Positions 46,211 through 54,627 of a DNA stretch of 64,000 nucleotides are shown piece by piece. The stretch spans positions 1 through 64,000 of the forward strand of contig NZ_SLXH01000016.1 in the NCBI RefSeq assembly GCF_004341365.1. Reading direction: 5' to 3'. The notes beneath the pieces were generated by a model. It was not told where the DNA came from, searched no databases, and saw only the letters and a list, made by a program, of their open reading frames with translations. How positions within the stretch are numbered: the first letter of the stretch is position 1; every line of letters begins with the position of its first letter. Position numbers and translations under genes: made by a program. Source of the stretch: Simplicispira metamorpha (lineage in GTDB: Bacteria; Pseudomonadota; Gammaproteobacteria; Burkholderiales; Burkholderiaceae_C).

Positions 46211-46912
46211 TTATTCGCGCTCGCCACCCATGATTCCCAACAAAGCCAGCAGGCTCTGGAAAACGTTGAAAATGTCCATGTACAGCGACAGTGTGGCGCT
46301 GATGTAGTTGGTTTCACCACCATCCAGGATTTGCTTGAGGTCGTACAGCATGTAGGCGCTGAAGATACCAATGGCGGCCACTGAAATTGCCATCATGCCG
46401 GCAGTGGAGCCCACAAACACGTTGATGACCGCACCGACCATGAGCACCAGGGCGCCCACCATCAGCCACTTGCCCATGCCCGAGAGGTCACGCTTGATGA
46501 CGCTGGCCAGGCTGGCCATGACAAAGAACACACCCGCTGTGCCAGCAAAGGCCGTCATGATCAGTTCCGAGCCGTTCTTGAAGCCCAGCACCATGCCGAT
46601 CAAGCGCGACAGCATCAGACCCATGAAGAACGTGAAGGCCAGCAGAACGGGAACGCCCGCTGCGGAGTTCTTGGTTTTTTCGATGGCATACATGAAGCCA
46701 AAGGCGCCGACCATGAACACAATCAGTCCGACGCCGCCGCGCAGCGATTGGGTGATGCCGGTAGCTACGCCCAGCCAGGCGCCCAGTACCGTGGGCAGCA
46801 GGCTCAGTGCGAGGAGCCAGTAAGTATTGCGCAGCACCTTGTGGCGCTGCTCCTGCGAGATACCGTAGCCGTAGTCCGCAGAGGAGTGGATGGCCGTTAA
46901 ACGGTCGTTCAT
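46211..46912 (-). CDS. Bax inhibitor-1/YccA family membrane protein
   Basis: A 233-residue inner-membrane protein with about seven helices. Family features are the early YWLLALSLLPTVLGAWLG helix, MYAIEKTKNSAAGVPVL and the conserved Asp in the last helices (SAYMLYDLKQILDGGETNYI). In E. coli YccA modulates the FtsH protease and YbhL is a homologue; this protein could be either. The start has an AGGAG ribosome-binding site. Confidence 0.9.
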   Translation of the reverse strand: MNDRLTAIHSSADYGYGISQEQRHKVLRNTYWLLALSLLPTVLGAWLGVATGITQSLRGGVGLIVFMVGAFGFMYAIEKTKNSAAGVPVLLAFTFFMGLMLSRLIGMVLGFKNGSELIMTAFAGTAGVFFVMASLASVIKRDLSGMGKWLMVGALVLMVGAVINVFVGSTAGMMAISVAAIGIFSAYMLYDLKQILDGGETNYISATLSLYMDIFNVFQSLLALLGIMGGERE

Positions 46913-47108
46913 GATGTTGCTCCTGAGTGACCTGCACAGCGCAGGCTGGAAGATTTTAGGTGGTGCCCCTGTGGGGCTTTACAAGACCAGGTGACCGTTA
47001 CCTAATTTTGGTAGGGGTTTTGGTGCGTGGCTGCTGTGGGTCGCCATTGGGGCATGGCGCACAAAAAAAGCCTGGCTACGCGGGTGTGACCCGTTGGCTG
47101 GCCAAAAC

Positions 47109-47143
47109 GACCCTGACGGACTGGTGGCCAGTCCGGGAGTCGC
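47109..47143 (-). terminator. Probable terminator of the hemP operon
   Basis: The 7-bp stem GGACTGG/CCAGTCC (47118-47124 with 47128-47134), extended by imperfect pairs, is followed on the minus strand by GTTTTGG. It is a weak T-tract but the place is right. Confidence 0.5.
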
Positions 47144-47156
47144 CCCACGATGAAAA

Positions 47157-47396
47157 CTATTTGGTCAGTATCAGTTTGCCCATGCGCGTGGCTTGCAGGC
47201 GGTAAAGGGTGCCGTTGTGGCTGATGGTGACGCTCTTGTGGCCTTGCAGCAAATCCTGGCTGTGTACCGTGGCTGCCGGGAGCGCGCTGGGGTTGGCAGG
47301 CGGCATACCAGGCGCATTGTGTGTTGCGGCGTGTGCAGCAGCGCTGCATGAAAGGGGGGCAGGAGTGCAGGCGGACATGGTCATGGCAGGGCTCAC
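47157..47396 (-). CDS. hemP: Hemin uptake protein HemP
   Basis: A 79-residue product if started at the GTG overlapping the exbD stop (GTGA); ATG codons 12 and 18 bases further in give 75 or 73. The conserved HemP part is the last 37 residues: SQDLLQGHKSVTISHNGTLY followed by RLQATRMGKLILTK. HemP is a small protein of heme-uptake operons in betaproteobacteria, where it acts as an activator of the heme receptor gene in some species. Here it follows tonB-exbB-exbD, so it is part of an iron/heme operon. Confidence 0.85.
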   Translation of the reverse strand: MSPAMTMSACTPAPLSCSAAAHAATHNAPGMPPANPSALPAATVHSQDLLQGHKSVTISHNGTLYRLQATRMGKLILTK

Positions 47397-47803
47397 GGCT
47401 GCGGTTCTGTCACAAACCCGATCTTGCGTACGCCCGCACGCTGCGCTGCCGCCATGGCCTGGGCTACACGCTCGTAGCGCACGGCTTTGTCCCCGCGGAT
47501 GTGCAGATCGGGTTGCGGGTCTTTGGCCGCCTCTGTCTGGAGGTTGGCCTCAAGCGCACTGTCGTCGATGGGCATGCCGTTCCAGAAATACTGGCCATCG
47601 GCCGCTACGCTCAGGCGCACCGTTTCGGGCTGGATGCGTTCGGGCTGGTTCACGGCGCTGGGCAAATCCACGTTCACCGAGTGCTTCATCACCGGTACGG
47701 TGATGATGAAAATAATGAGCAGCACCAACATGACGTCCACCAGCGGTGTCATGTTGATCTCGTTCATCACCTCGTCGGCATCGTCCTGGGTACCGAAGGC
47801 CAT
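47393..47803 (-). CDS. exbD: Biopolymer transport protein ExbD
   Basis: A 136-residue partner of ExbB in the proton-driven motor that powers TonB. One membrane helix is near the N-terminus with the essential Asp (TPLVDVMLVLLIIFIITVPV). The periplasmic domain follows, with the DLHIRGDKAVRYERVAQAM element. It starts 2 bp after exbB and overlaps hemP. Confidence 0.95.
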   Translation of the reverse strand: MAFGTQDDADEVMNEINMTPLVDVMLVLLIIFIITVPVMKHSVNVDLPSAVNQPERIQPETVRLSVAADGQYFWNGMPIDDSALEANLQTEAAKDPQPDLHIRGDKAVRYERVAQAMAAAQRAGVRKIGFVTEPQP

Positions 47804-47805
47804 GC

Positions 47806-48525
47806 TCAGGCACCTTTCTTCAGGGGGTGTACGTTGGCAGCGGCGGTGCTGCTGGAGACGCGTGCGCCGGTCACAAAGTAAGCGTGCAAGTCGTGCGCAA
47901 AGCTGTTGAGGCGAATCAGAATCGATTTGTTGCCCCGCACCAGCGCGTTGTAGCCCAGTACGGCGGGAATAGCCACGGCAAGGCCCAGTGCCGTCATGAT
48001 GAGTGCCTCTCCGATGGGGCCGGCCACCTTGTCAATGGTCGATTGGCCGGAAGTGCCGATGGCAATCAAGGCGTGGTAAATGCCCCACACGGTGCCAAAC
48101 AGGCCGATGAACGGTGCCGTTGAGCCCACCGAAGCCAGCACCGCCAGACCCGATTGCAGGCGTGCGGTGAATTCGTCGATGCAGTTGCGCAGGCAGCCCG
48201 TGACCCAGTCGCTCACGTCCAGGCTGTCGTGCAGCTGGCCTTTGGTGTTGCGGTGGTGGGCGGTGGCTTCGCGCCCTTCGATGGCCAGTTGGCGAAAGGG
48301 GTTGAGCGGATCAGCACCGAGTTTTTCCAGGCCCGCAGCAAAGTCCTCGCTGTGCCAGAAGCCCTGTGCGGCGCGGGCGTGTTTTTTGAATTTCACGATG
48401 TCCAGCGCCTTGGCGATGATGACGATCCACGAGATCAGCGACATTCCCAGCAGCAAGATGGCCACAAAACGGGTAACAAAGTCGCCCTGCGTCCAGACGT
48501 TGGCGATGCCAAATTGCGATTCCAT
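47806..48525 (-). CDS. exbB: Biopolymer transport protein ExbB (MotA/TolQ/ExbB)
   Basis: A 239-residue inner-membrane channel protein of the TonB motor. Three helices are seen: RFVAILLLGMSLISWIVIIA, SVGSTAPFIGLFGTVWGIYH and IGEALIMTALGLAVAIPAVL. The proton-path Thr and Glu lie in the last two. It starts 15 bp after tonB. Confidence 0.95.
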   Translation of the reverse strand: MESQFGIANVWTQGDFVTRFVAILLLGMSLISWIVIIAKALDIVKFKKHARAAQGFWHSEDFAAGLEKLGADPLNPFRQLAIEGREATAHHRNTKGQLHDSLDVSDWVTGCLRNCIDEFTARLQSGLAVLASVGSTAPFIGLFGTVWGIYHALIAIGTSGQSTIDKVAGPIGEALIMTALGLAVAIPAVLGYNALVRGNKSILIRLNSFAHDLHAYFVTGARVSSSTAAANVHPLKKGA

Positions 48526-48540
48526 GAGAACTCCTGAAAA

Positions 48541-49254
48541 TTATTCGAGAACAAAATTGATGGGCTGCGCGTACCACATGGCTTCGGGTACACCACCGCG
48601 CTTGCCGGGAACGAACCGCCAGCGCATGACGGCCTCCTGGGCCTGGCGGTCCAGGCGCTCGTAGCCGCTGGATTGGCTGACTTCGACTTTTTGCGGCAGT
48701 CCGTCGGCGCCGATCAGTACGCGCAGCATGACCCGGCCTTGCTCACCCAGGCGCTTGCTGATGGCGGGATAGCCGGGAGAGGGGTTGTTGAGGTGCGTAG
48801 CGTTGCTGGATGGCAGTTCAATGCGCGGTGGTGCGGGCGGCGCGGGTGTGGCCGGTGCAGCGGTCGGTGCCGCAGCGGGAGCTGATACCGGGGCAGGATC
48901 GGGTGCAGGTGCTGCGGCTGCTACTTGCGGTGCATCGGGGGCGGCATTGGCTACTGCCAGCGGTGCAGGCGTCGGGCGTGGCGCGGGTGCCTTGGTTGCG
49001 GCGGGGCGCGGTGTAGGGGGCGACTTGGGGGTGGGTGGGGCAGGCGGTGCCGGTGGCGGCGGAGCTACTTCGGGGGTGGGCGGCGCAATGAATTCTGCAA
49101 TCACTTCGGCGGGAACGATGGTGGGCGCCGCTGTAGGTACCAGGCCCGTTTGCAATGCCCACAATGCAGCCCCGTGCAGCAGCGCCACGCCGCCAGAGAT
49201 CAGCGCGTAGCGGCCCCAGGCGCTGGGTGCAGTGAAACGGTCAGTAGAAGGCAT
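48541..49254 (-). CDS. tonB: Energy transducer TonB
   Basis: A 237-residue protein that carries energy from ExbBD to outer-membrane receptors. One N-terminal anchor (ALISGGVALLHGAALWALQT, with the conserved His) is followed by a long Pro/Ala-rich spacer (residues about 55-145) and the C-terminal domain with YPAISKRLGEQGRVMLRVLI and the SSGYERLDRQAQEAVMRWRFVPG motif. It is preceded by dispersed repeat copy N. Confidence 0.93.
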   Translation of the reverse strand: MPSTDRFTAPSAWGRYALISGGVALLHGAALWALQTGLVPTAAPTIVPAEVIAEFIAPPTPEVAPPPPAPPAPPTPKSPPTPRPAATKAPAPRPTPAPLAVANAAPDAPQVAAAAPAPDPAPVSAPAAAPTAAPATPAPPAPPRIELPSSNATHLNNPSPGYPAISKRLGEQGRVMLRVLIGADGLPQKVEVSQSSGYERLDRQAQEAVMRWRFVPGKRGGVPEAMWYAQPINFVLE

Positions 49255-49310
49255 AAAAAATGATAGCTGCCAGCGCTTGCCAGCATTGGGTTACAAGCCG
49301 ATTTGATTGA
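49255..49310 (+). repeat. Dispersed repeat copy N, bfd-tonB
   Basis: aatgatagctgccagcgctt then ttgggttacaagccgatttg, lying just upstream of the tonB start. Confidence 0.75.
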
Positions 49311-49391
49311 AATCAGAAGCGAAAAATCCACCACGCGGCCAACGCCACCAGAAACATGCTGCCCACCAGCGCAGAGAGCAGCATAGGCAAT

Positions 49392-49616
49392 TCACACAGC
49401 GCAGGCGCCTGAGGCAGACTCTGCTGTCTCTTGGCGCAAGGCAGCGACGGGGCGGGTTGCGTGGCATTGGGCAACCACGTCGCGGGCGCAGCCTTCGCAG
49501 CGGCCACACTGCATGGCCACGCCCAGCTCAAACTGGATTTCATCGAAACCCATACCGGCATGGGCATGGCGGGCGATTTCACGGTCGGAAATCCGGCGGC
49601 AGACGCAGACGATCAT
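49392..49616 (-). CDS. bfd: Bacterioferritin-associated ferredoxin
   Basis: A 74-residue [2Fe-2S] protein that helps release iron from bacterioferritin. The cluster Cys are in MIVCVCRRISDREI and MQCGRCEGCARDVV. The tail after residue 55 is longer than in E. coli Bfd (64). First of five minus-strand iron genes, behind a Fur-like site. Confidence 0.9.
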   Translation of the reverse strand: MIVCVCRRISDREIARHAHAGMGFDEIQFELGVAMQCGRCEGCARDVVAQCHATRPVAALRQETAESASGACAV

Positions 49617-49659
49617 GGGAATTGGGCCGCACAGGGCGGGTAATGGAAGAAGTGTATGG

Positions 49660-49684
49660 ATTATAAATGAGAATCCGTCGCATT
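49660..49684 (-). promoter_or_regulatory. Fur-like site and -10 of the bfd-tonB operon
   Basis: Minus strand: AATGCGACGGATTCTCATT (49684-49666), 6 of 9 matches between half-sites, directly abutting TATAAT (49665-49660). Iron-bound Fur would block this promoter. Confidence 0.6.
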
Positions 49685-49701
49685 AGCAGTCGCGTGGAAT
49701 T

Positions 49702-50853
49702 TTAGATGCCCATACGGCCTGTGGCGTGGTTTTGCAGCAAAGCCGGTGTGGCTTGCGCCAGCGTGGCGCAGCCCGTCAGGGCCATGGCGATTTCCAGTTC
49801 ATCACGCAGCAGGCGCAGCACATGTGCCACCCCCATTGCGCCGGCGTGGGCCAGCCCCCACAGGGCCGGGCGGCCAATGAGTACCGCACTGGCGCCCAGG
49901 GCCAGGGCTTTGAGCACGTCGGTGCCCCGGCGGATGCCCCCATCGACCAGGAGCGGCAAGGCGCCTTGCACCGCGTCGGCAATGTGGGCCAGCGCGTGCG
50001 CCGTGGCAGGGGCGGTGTCCAGCGTGCGGCCACCGTGGTTCGACACCACCAGCGCTGCTACGCCCAGCGCGGCGGCTTGGCGTGCGTCATCGGGGTGCAG
50101 TACGCCTTTGAGCAGCACCGGCAAGCGGGTGGTGGATTGCAGCCATTGCACATCGTCCCAGGTGGGGGTGTGGTGCAGCAGGCGGTCGAACAGGGCGCTT
50201 TCTCCGGGTTGCAACGGGGCTGATGGCGGTGGCGCCAGCCCGGCCAGATTGACGGCGCTGATGCCAGCAGGCAGGTGGAACAGGGCACGCCGCTCGCGGT
50301 CGCGGGCGCCGTGGGTGGGTGCGTCCACCGTCAGCACCAGCGCTTCGTAGCCAGCGGCTTCAGCGCGCTGCACCAGTTCGCGGGTAAAGCCCCGGTCGTG
50401 TTGCAGGTAGAGCTGGAACCACAGCGGGCCGTGCGCCGGGTCGGCCAGAAAGCGCTGTGCCACGTCTTCCAGTGGCGTGCTGGCCTGGGTGCTGAGCACC
50501 AGTCCGGCGCCCAACGCGGCCGCAGCAAAGGCGCTGGCGTGTTCGCCATCAGGGTGTGCCAGGTGCTGGAAAGCCATGGGGGCCAGCAAAATGGGGTGTT
50601 CCAGGGTGCGTCCCAGCAGCGTGGTACGGGTGTGCCCGCCGGCCAGGGGGCGCAAGATGCGCGGCTGCAGCACCAGCGTGTCCCAGGCCGTACGGTTGGC
50701 GCGCAGTGTGATTTCATCGGCAGCACCGCCACTGAAATACGCCCAGGCGTTGTCGTTCAGGTGCTGGCGCGCCAGTGCTTCGTGGTCGGCCAGCGCAGCC
50801 GTGCCAGGGGGGATGGCGTGCCGCTGTAGTGGGGGCACGTTTTTTATGGTCAA
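49702..50853 (-). CDS. FMN-dependent alpha-hydroxy-acid oxidase family protein
   Basis: A 383-residue enzyme of the lactate/glycolate/mandelate oxidase family, which oxidises L-2-hydroxy acids. The FMN and substrate motifs are AYFSGGAADEITLRANRTAW, LAPMAFQHLAHPDGE, LVLTVDAPTHGARDRERR and the active-site signature VVSNHGGRTLD. Phosphate binding is seen in LVDGGIRRGTDVLKALALGA. The start is most likely TTG at 50853, because GGAGG lies 8 bp before it and no ATG is near. The substrate is not predictable. The Shine-Dalgarno lies in a dispersed repeat copy. Confidence 0.88.
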   Translation of the reverse strand: MTIKNVPPLQRHAIPPGTAALADHEALARQHLNDNAWAYFSGGAADEITLRANRTAWDTLVLQPRILRPLAGGHTRTTLLGRTLEHPILLAPMAFQHLAHPDGEHASAFAAAALGAGLVLSTQASTPLEDVAQRFLADPAHGPLWFQLYLQHDRGFTRELVQRAEAAGYEALVLTVDAPTHGARDRERRALFHLPAGISAVNLAGLAPPPSAPLQPGESALFDRLLHHTPTWDDVQWLQSTTRLPVLLKGVLHPDDARQAAALGVAALVVSNHGGRTLDTAPATAHALAHIADAVQGALPLLVDGGIRRGTDVLKALALGASAVLIGRPALWGLAHAGAMGVAHVLRLLRDELEIAMALTGCATLAQATPALLQNHATGRMGI

Positions 50854-50902
50854 AATGGCCTCCGTGCCAATACTGGCGTGCGCTAGCAGCTATCTTTTTT
50901 GA
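50848..50902 (-). repeat. Dispersed repeat copy O, over the hydroxy-acid oxidase start
   Basis: ggtcaaaatggcctccgtgc then gcgctagcagctatcttttt. Its ggcctcc, read on the minus strand, gives the GGAGG of the downstream gene. Confidence 0.75.
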
Positions 50903-50924
50903 TGGATTTGCAGGGATGCGAAAT

Positions 50925-51614
50925 TCAGGCGTCGGCCCACATGCGCAGCAGGTTGTGGTAGGTGCCGGTCAACCCGACCACGGGGTCGGCGTGGTCGCCG
51001 ATGGTGCTGCGCAGGCGCAGCAAATCCATGTCCATGTCAAACAGCAATTGGCGCTGCTCGGTGGAGCGCACCATGCTTTGCACCCAGAAAAAGCTGGCGA
51101 TGCGCGCGCCGCGCGTGACCGGGGCCACCTGGTGGACGGTCGAACTGGGGTAGAGCACCATGTCGCCCGCAGGCAGTTTGACTGCGCGCTCGCCCTGTGG
51201 CTCTTTGATTAGCAGCTCGCCGCCGTCGTAGTCTGCCGGGTCGGCCAGGAACAGGGTGCAGGAGATGTCGCTGCGCACCCATTGGTCAGGATGGCGTGAG
51301 CGCAGCACGGCGCCATCGACATGGTTGCCGTAGAAGTTGCTCTCGCCGCTGTAGCGGTTGAACAGCGGATTGAAGATTTTGTGCGGCAGGGCCGCAGAGA
51401 AAAACAGCGCATCGCGGTGCAGCGCGGCCAGCACCAGGGCGCGCAGTTGCTGCGCCTGGGTGCTGTCTTGCGCCAGCTGTTCGTTGCGCTTGGCGGCCAC
51501 TGCCTGATCGCCTGCGCTGGTGCGCCCGTCCACCCAGGGTGCATCGTGGCCCAGCAGGCTGCGGGCGCTCCGGACTTCTTCGGGCGTGAGAATGTTTTTG
51601 AGGTGCAAGAACAT
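50925..51614 (-). CDS. piuC: PKHD-type Fe(II)/2-oxoglutarate hydroxylase PiuC
   Basis: A 229-residue dioxygenase of the PiuC/YbiX family. The iron ligands are in NHVDGAVL (His, Asp) and STVHQVAPVTRGAR (His, with the Arg binding 2-oxoglutarate). It lies directly downstream of a catecholate-type receptor gene, the same pairing as E. coli fiu-ybiX, and is thus linked to siderophore uptake. The true substrate is unknown. Starts 49 bp after the receptor stop. Confidence 0.93.
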   Translation of the reverse strand: MFLHLKNILTPEEVRSARSLLGHDAPWVDGRTSAGDQAVAAKRNEQLAQDSTQAQQLRALVLAALHRDALFFSAALPHKIFNPLFNRYSGESNFYGNHVDGAVLRSRHPDQWVRSDISCTLFLADPADYDGGELLIKEPQGERAVKLPAGDMVLYPSSTVHQVAPVTRGARIASFFWVQSMVRSTEQRQLLFDMDMDLLRLRSTIGDHADPVVGLTGTYHNLLRMWADA

Positions 51615-51663
51615 ACGGAGTCACCAGCAGGTAGCAGGGTGGGTTTGGTCGTGGACGCTTCGA

Positions 51664-53910
51664 TCAGAAACGGGTTTTCAGGGTCAGTTGCACGGTACGG
51701 GCAGCACCCGGCGCGTAAAAACCACGGTAGAGCGTGTCGGCGTACAGCTTGTTGGTCAGGTTGGTAACGTTGAGTTTGAGCGAGGTGCGCTCGTCCACGC
51801 TGTACTCGACCATGGCATCGGCGGTGATGAAGCTGTCTGCCACCACGGCGCGCGAACCCTCGGGGTTTTGCTTGCCACGGTAGTTCAGGCCAGCGCCGAT
51901 GCGCACTTGCGGGGTCACGGCGTAGGTGCTCCAGAGGCTGCCGCTGTGCTTGGGCGTCAGGCCAGGGCGATCGCCCTTGACCTGCGCGCCACCGCCATTG
52001 GCCGCCAGCACGACGTTGCTTTCGTCGATCTTGGCACTGGGAATCCAGGTGTGGTTGTAGAAGATTTCCCAGGCCGGCGTGATGCGGCCCGCCAGGTTGA
52101 ACTCCATCCCGGCGGCGTGGCGCTTGCCCGACAGCAATTGCTGCTGGGCCGCGGTGTCGGGGTCGGTGTTGCGCTCGTTGTATTTTTCGCTGTAGAACGC
52201 GGCCACGCCCAGGCTGGCGCGTTTTTCAAACAGCTCGAATTTGCCGCCGATTTCAAAGTTGCGGCTTTTTTCCGCATCGGTATTGGCGGTTTTCTCGGTG
52301 CCTGCGTTCGGGTTGGAGAACTGGTAGGTATCGCCCGAGGTGTTGTACGAAGTGCCGTAAGAGATGTAGTACGAGGCGCTGTCATCGGGCTGGTAAAGCG
52401 CACCGATGCGCGGGCTCCACAGGCCATCTGAGCGCGCATGGTTCAGGTCAGCACTGCTGTAGTAGGAGGCCTTGAAATGGTCATAGCGCAGTCCACCCAC
52501 CAGTTTCAGTGTCGGCGTCAAGGCCACGGTGTCTTGCGCATACAAACCGACGTTGCGTGCCTTGAAAGTGTTGAACGTGGGATTGCCACGGTTGTCGGGG
52601 CGCCAGTCACCGTTGTTGGGCGTGCCCACGGTGGTGTCCATGCCGCTGGCCGTGCCAGCAAAGTTCTGGTTGCGCTTGGCATCGTCTTCGTAGATGTCGA
52701 TGCCAGCGATCAGGTCGTGCTTTTTGCCGCCCCACTGGAAGCTGTTCGTGTAATCGCTTTGTAGCTGTGTCAGGTTGCTCACCCCCACACGGCCCTTGGG
52801 AGAGCGGGTGACAACGGTGCTGCTGTTGATGTTGTCGATGGTGGTGCCTGCGCCGAAGCGGATCACGCTGGCCCACAGATCGCGCTCGTAGCGTCCATGG
52901 CGAAGGCGTGTCTTGAGTTCGCCGTTGTCGTCAAAGCGGTGAATGTGTGACAGCGTGGCGTACTGGGCCGAAGAATTCAGGTAATCGCTGTTGAGACCGT
53001 AGTAGTTTTTGGCTGGCAGCGAGGGCACGATCACGCCGTTGCTCTGAAACCAGGGGTGGTTGTAGAGCGGACGGCCCTGGATGTCGAGGTAGTACAGCCC
53101 GACCGAGAATTCGTCACGGGTGCCTACGCCCCAGCTGAAGGTGGGTGCGATACCGCGTTTTTTCTGCATGGCGCCGTGGTTGTCAGCGTTGTGCACCATG
53201 GCGTTGAGCCGGAAAGCGGCATCTTCACCCGTTTTGAAGTTGAAGTCGCCTGTCAGCCGGTGCTCTTTGCCGCTGCCCAGGGTGTAAGCGGCTTCGTGCT
53301 GGTCGATCAGCAAGGGGGCTTTGTTCACCTGGTTGACCACCCCACCCGTAGAGCCCTTGCCAAACAGCATGGAGGCCGAGCCTTTGAGCACTTCCACCCG
53401 GTCGTTGTTGAAAGTGTCGCGTTCATACAACGGTGCATCCTTCATGCCGTCGATGTAGATGTCGCCCGCCTGGCCCAGCGAGAAGCCGCGCAGACGCACA
53501 TCTTCCTCGCCGGTTTCGCCCGCCTGGAAGGTCACGCCCGAGGTGGTGCGCAGGACTTCACGGAAATCGTCCTGGTTGCGGTCGGCCATCAGCCGCTCGG
53601 TGAACACGGTCACGCTTTGCGGAATGTCACGCAGCGCCTGGTTACCTTTGCCGATGGTCGTTTGCTGAACCTGCAAGGTGTCTTTGCTTTGGATTTGCGC
53701 TTTTTCGCGCACCGTCACCGTCGAAAGCGTTGCACTGGGCGCATCGCTGGTCTGTGCCCAACTTCCAACCGAGGCGGCCAGCATGAGTGCTCCCAGGGGC
53801 AGTAGCGCTTTGTCGGACGATGCGTTGACTGCCGGGGTGGTGTGCTGCGTGGCGCAGGACAGCGGTTTTTTCGGGGAGTGGGTGCGTTTCTGTGCCAATC
53901 TGGCCTCCAT
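51664..53910 (-). CDS. TonB-dependent siderophore receptor (Fiu-like)
   Basis: A 748-residue outer-membrane receptor. The start was taken at MEARLAQKRTHSPKK; a start 30 bases earlier is possible. The signal region is unusually long (about 50 residues, ending AASVGSWAQ). The TonB box STVTVREK follows, then the plug (IPQSVTVFTERLMADRNQDD to NDRVEVLKGSASMLFGKGST) and a 22-strand barrel, ending in the aromatic LTLKTRF. The pair with piuC and the Fur-like site upstream indicate uptake of an iron-catecholate; the ligand is inference. Confidence 0.92.
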   Translation of the reverse strand: MEARLAQKRTHSPKKPLSCATQHTTPAVNASSDKALLPLGALMLAASVGSWAQTSDAPSATLSTVTVREKAQIQSKDTLQVQQTTIGKGNQALRDIPQSVTVFTERLMADRNQDDFREVLRTTSGVTFQAGETGEEDVRLRGFSLGQAGDIYIDGMKDAPLYERDTFNNDRVEVLKGSASMLFGKGSTGGVVNQVNKAPLLIDQHEAAYTLGSGKEHRLTGDFNFKTGEDAAFRLNAMVHNADNHGAMQKKRGIAPTFSWGVGTRDEFSVGLYYLDIQGRPLYNHPWFQSNGVIVPSLPAKNYYGLNSDYLNSSAQYATLSHIHRFDDNGELKTRLRHGRYERDLWASVIRFGAGTTIDNINSSTVVTRSPKGRVGVSNLTQLQSDYTNSFQWGGKKHDLIAGIDIYEDDAKRNQNFAGTASGMDTTVGTPNNGDWRPDNRGNPTFNTFKARNVGLYAQDTVALTPTLKLVGGLRYDHFKASYYSSADLNHARSDGLWSPRIGALYQPDDSASYYISYGTSYNTSGDTYQFSNPNAGTEKTANTDAEKSRNFEIGGKFELFEKRASLGVAAFYSEKYNERNTDPDTAAQQQLLSGKRHAAGMEFNLAGRITPAWEIFYNHTWIPSAKIDESNVVLAANGGGAQVKGDRPGLTPKHSGSLWSTYAVTPQVRIGAGLNYRGKQNPEGSRAVVADSFITADAMVEYSVDERTSLKLNVTNLTNKLYADTLYRGFYAPGAARTVQLTLKTRF

Positions 53911-54013
53911 CGGTTGGGAATATTGCAACCGACACGGCAAAGCGTGTCGGCAGGGGCGCGAGGCAGTGGCTGTGAAACTGGCTGTGCATCGTCAAGCACG
54001 CAATGTTAAATCA

Positions 54014-54032
54014 AATAATAGGCGTTCTCATT
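54014..54032 (-). promoter_or_regulatory. Fur-like site upstream of the siderophore receptor
   Basis: Minus strand AATGAGAACGCCTATTATT, an AT-rich imperfect dyad of the Fur type, 104 bp before the receptor ATG. Confidence 0.55.
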
Positions 54033-54074
54033 TGCGTTGATGCGTCTCCACAACAAGTTGTTATGGGGCCGGGC

Positions 54075-54101
54075 AAAAAAAAGACCGGCAAAGCCGGCCT
54101 T
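54075..54101 (-). terminator. Terminator of the SWIB gene
   Basis: Minus strand AAGGCCGGC-TTT-GCCGGTCTT, with one G-U pair, followed by a run of T. It lies 24 bp beyond the SWIB stop. Confidence 0.88.
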
Positions 54102-54124
54102 GAAGCGAAAACACGCGAAAGTGC

Positions 54125-54460
54125 TTATTTGACGTGCTTGCCGATCAGGCCAGCCATTTCAAACATGGACACCTGGGGCTTGCCAAAAACTTCTTTCAGT
54201 TTGGCATCGGCGTTGATCATGCGTTTGTCAGATGCGTCTTGCAGGTTGTTGGCTTTGATATAAACCCACAGCTTGCTGATGATCTCGGTGCGTGGCAATG
54301 GCGCTGCACCCACCACGGCGGCCAGTGCTGCACTGGGTGTCAGGGCCTTCATGAAGGCTGCGTTGGGCGCACGCTTTTTGGCGGGAGCTGCGGCTTTTTC
54401 AACGGCGACAGTCTTGGCGGCGGGGGCGGCCTTGGCCGGGGCTTTTTTTGCAGTTGCCAT
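54125..54460 (-). CDS. SWIB/MDM2-domain small basic protein
   Basis: A 111-residue protein. Residues 1-35 are Lys/Ala/Pro-rich like histone H1 tails (ATAKKAPAKAAPAAKT). The rest is a single SWIB domain: FMKALTPSAALAAVVGAAPL, RTEIISKLWVYIKANNLQDA and MFEMAGLIGKHV. SWIB domains are eukaryotic chromatin modules that also occur in Chlamydia and some betaproteobacteria. The role here is probably binding DNA or proteins in the nucleoid, but that is inference. A good terminator follows. Confidence 0.9.
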   Translation of the reverse strand: MATAKKAPAKAAPAAKTVAVEKAAAPAKKRAPNAAFMKALTPSAALAAVVGAAPLPRTEIISKLWVYIKANNLQDASDKRMINADAKLKEVFGKPQVSMFEMAGLIGKHVK

Positions 54461-54627
54461 CTTGGATTTTCCTTTTTTGGGAGTAGTCGGTGGAACCAGC
54501 GAAAACCTGATTCTCCACTGGCATGGTCGATGCTACTGGGAAAAAAACAGCTTTCCAAGCTGTGGATGGCTTTTTTTGTGCGTCACCTTGTCACGTCGGC
54601 TGCTGTAGCTGGCCGTGCCGTGCATGG

